Positions 6,895-7,568 of a stretch of DNA of 7,568 nucleotides are shown here, in pieces. The stretch is from CAYOHP01 sp964403795 [NCBI: uncultured bacterium]. GTDB lineage: Bacteria > Muiribacteriota > UBA6191 > CAZXTJ01. The stretch covers positions 1 through 7,568 of the forward strand of contig CAYOHP010000219.1 in the NCBI GenBank assembly GCA_964403795.1, read 5' to 3'. Each line of letters begins with the position of its first letter. Position 1 is the first letter of the stretch. The notes below the pieces were generated by a model. That model ran no database searches, was not told the origin of the DNA, and worked only from the letters and a program-made list of their open reading frames with translations. A program made the position numbers and the translations under genes.

Positions 6895-7568
6895 TCCTTG
6901 CGGGCGAGCTGCAGGCAGGCGGGGGAGCAGCGCCGCCACTCCCGGGGTGCGCATGAGCTGGCCCAAGAGGTGGTCGCGGTCCCGGGCCGCGAGGATCGCA
7001 TTCTCGAACAGGGCGATGGCGTCCTCGGTCCTGCCCATGCCCAGACGGATCGACCCGAGCGCCAGCAGATGGGGAGAGGGGTCCTGGCCGGTCTCCTTGC
7101 AGAGCTCGACGAGTCGCTCGTGGTTCTCGGCGTCGCCCGGCCCACCGGAGAGCGCCTTGCGCAGCTTGAGGATCGCGGCTCCCGGGAGCCCGGCCCGCCG
7201 CAGCACGTCCACCTTAAGATCGAGGATCCGTCCGGATCGCGGCAGGAGGTGCCGATCGAGGCTGGCCAGGTAGGCCAGGGCATCGTCGTCCTCCGGCTGG
7301 ACCGCGAGCACCGCCCGGAGGTGGCGGCGGACCTCCTCGGGCTGTTCCATGACCAGGGCCAGGGAGGCCAGCTGCCAGTGCAGACGGGCCGCCCGGGGAC
7401 GATCGCCGGCCCGGTCCGCCAGCTCGGCCCGACGGCGGACCGCAGGCATGTGGAGGGGGAAGGCCTTGAGGAAGGTCTCGCATCGCTCCGGCAAGTCCGG
7501 GGATCCCGGTTGCTCGTCGAGGTCGCGCCCCAGTTCCAGCCCGAGATACGTGAAGGGGTAGGTGGTCG
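6886..7568 (-). CDS. TPR-like helical repeat protein, 5' end outside the window
   Basis: 226 residues are visible before the TAG stop at 6886-6888. The frame stays open to the right edge: past the TTG at 7494 it continues upstream as 24 further codons (beginning TTYPFTYLGLELG), so the start lies beyond 7568. No ribosome binding site precedes the TTG. The sequence is a chain of amphipathic helices with TPR-like spacing and residues, for example RAELADRAGDRPRAARLHW (visible residues 46-64), EEVRRHLRAVLAVQPEDDDA (77-96), AGLPGAAILKLRKAL (125-139) and GSIRLGMGRTEDAIALFENA (171-190). TPR proteins act as protein-protein scaffolds; no enzymatic motif is visible, and no partner can be named. The short C-terminus ends in Pro/Ala-rich sequence. 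It is convergent with the amine oxidase gene, so shared transcription is excluded. Confident as a coding frame, moderate as a TPR assignment. Confidence 0.75.
   Translation of the reverse strand, partial: TTYPFTYLGLELGRDLDEQPGSPDLPERCETFLKAFPLHMPAVRRRAELADRAGDRPRAARLHWQLASLALVMEQPEEVRRHLRAVLAVQPEDDDALAYLASLDRHLLPRSGRILDLKVDVLRRAGLPGAAILKLRKALSGGPGDAENHERLVELCKETGQDPSPHLLALGSIRLGMGRTEDAIALFENAILAARDRDHLLGQLMRTPGVAALLPRLPAARPQGAG

Noticed and set aside
5184-6956. 590-codon plus-strand open frame
   Set aside because: It is a shifted frame of the amine oxidase gene; the product is Arg/Gly/Pro-rich, while the 5161 frame has all the FAD motifs.
6816-7283. Possible frameshift at the C-terminus of the TPR-like gene (an alternative minus frame extends to 6816)
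   Set aside because: The alternative frame adds no recognisable repeat, and the main frame reads as helical repeats to near its own stop; there is no positive evidence for a sequence error.

Overview
This is a GC-rich bacterial window in which nearly all third codon positions of the real genes are G or C. It holds five protein-coding genes, four complete and one running off the right edge. I see no RNA gene, insertion sequence, CRISPR array, integrase or phage gene, and no stretch above 300 bases without a gene. The organism cannot be fixed from the sequence. The composition, the SDGD-type transketolase and the exported flavin amine oxidase family would suit a high-GC planctomycete, acidobacterium or myxobacterium. 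That is a weak inference.

Left part (1-2845): a small hotdog-fold acyl-CoA thioesterase on the minus strand and a transketolase on the plus strand are divergently transcribed from an 89-bp gap. The gap carries a reasonable sigma70-type promoter facing the transketolase (TTGACC, 17 bp, GAGAAT) and a Shine-Dalgarno-like AAGGGA. The transketolase keeps the family's recognisable cofactor and substrate residues and has extensions at both ends.

Middle and right (2923-6789): two redox enzymes diverge from a 138-bp gap. On the minus strand is a molybdopterin-binding large subunit of the xanthine dehydrogenase family, closest in motifs to the isoquinoline 1-oxidoreductase beta subunit (IorB). On the plus strand is a flavin-dependent amine oxidase. 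Both start with twin-arginine (Tat) signals, so both are probably folded around their cofactors in the cytoplasm and then exported. No [2Fe-2S] IorA partner or cytochrome gene lies beside the molybdoenzyme. One attractive but unproven idea is that the amine oxidase makes an aldehyde outside the cytoplasm and the molybdoenzyme oxidises it to an acid.

Right edge (6886-7568): the 3' part of a minus-strand TPR-like helical repeat protein. Its reading frame is open to the window edge, so its true start lies outside.

I did not find a clearly new multi-gene system. The Tat-exported molybdoenzyme/flavoenzyme pair is the most noteworthy element.
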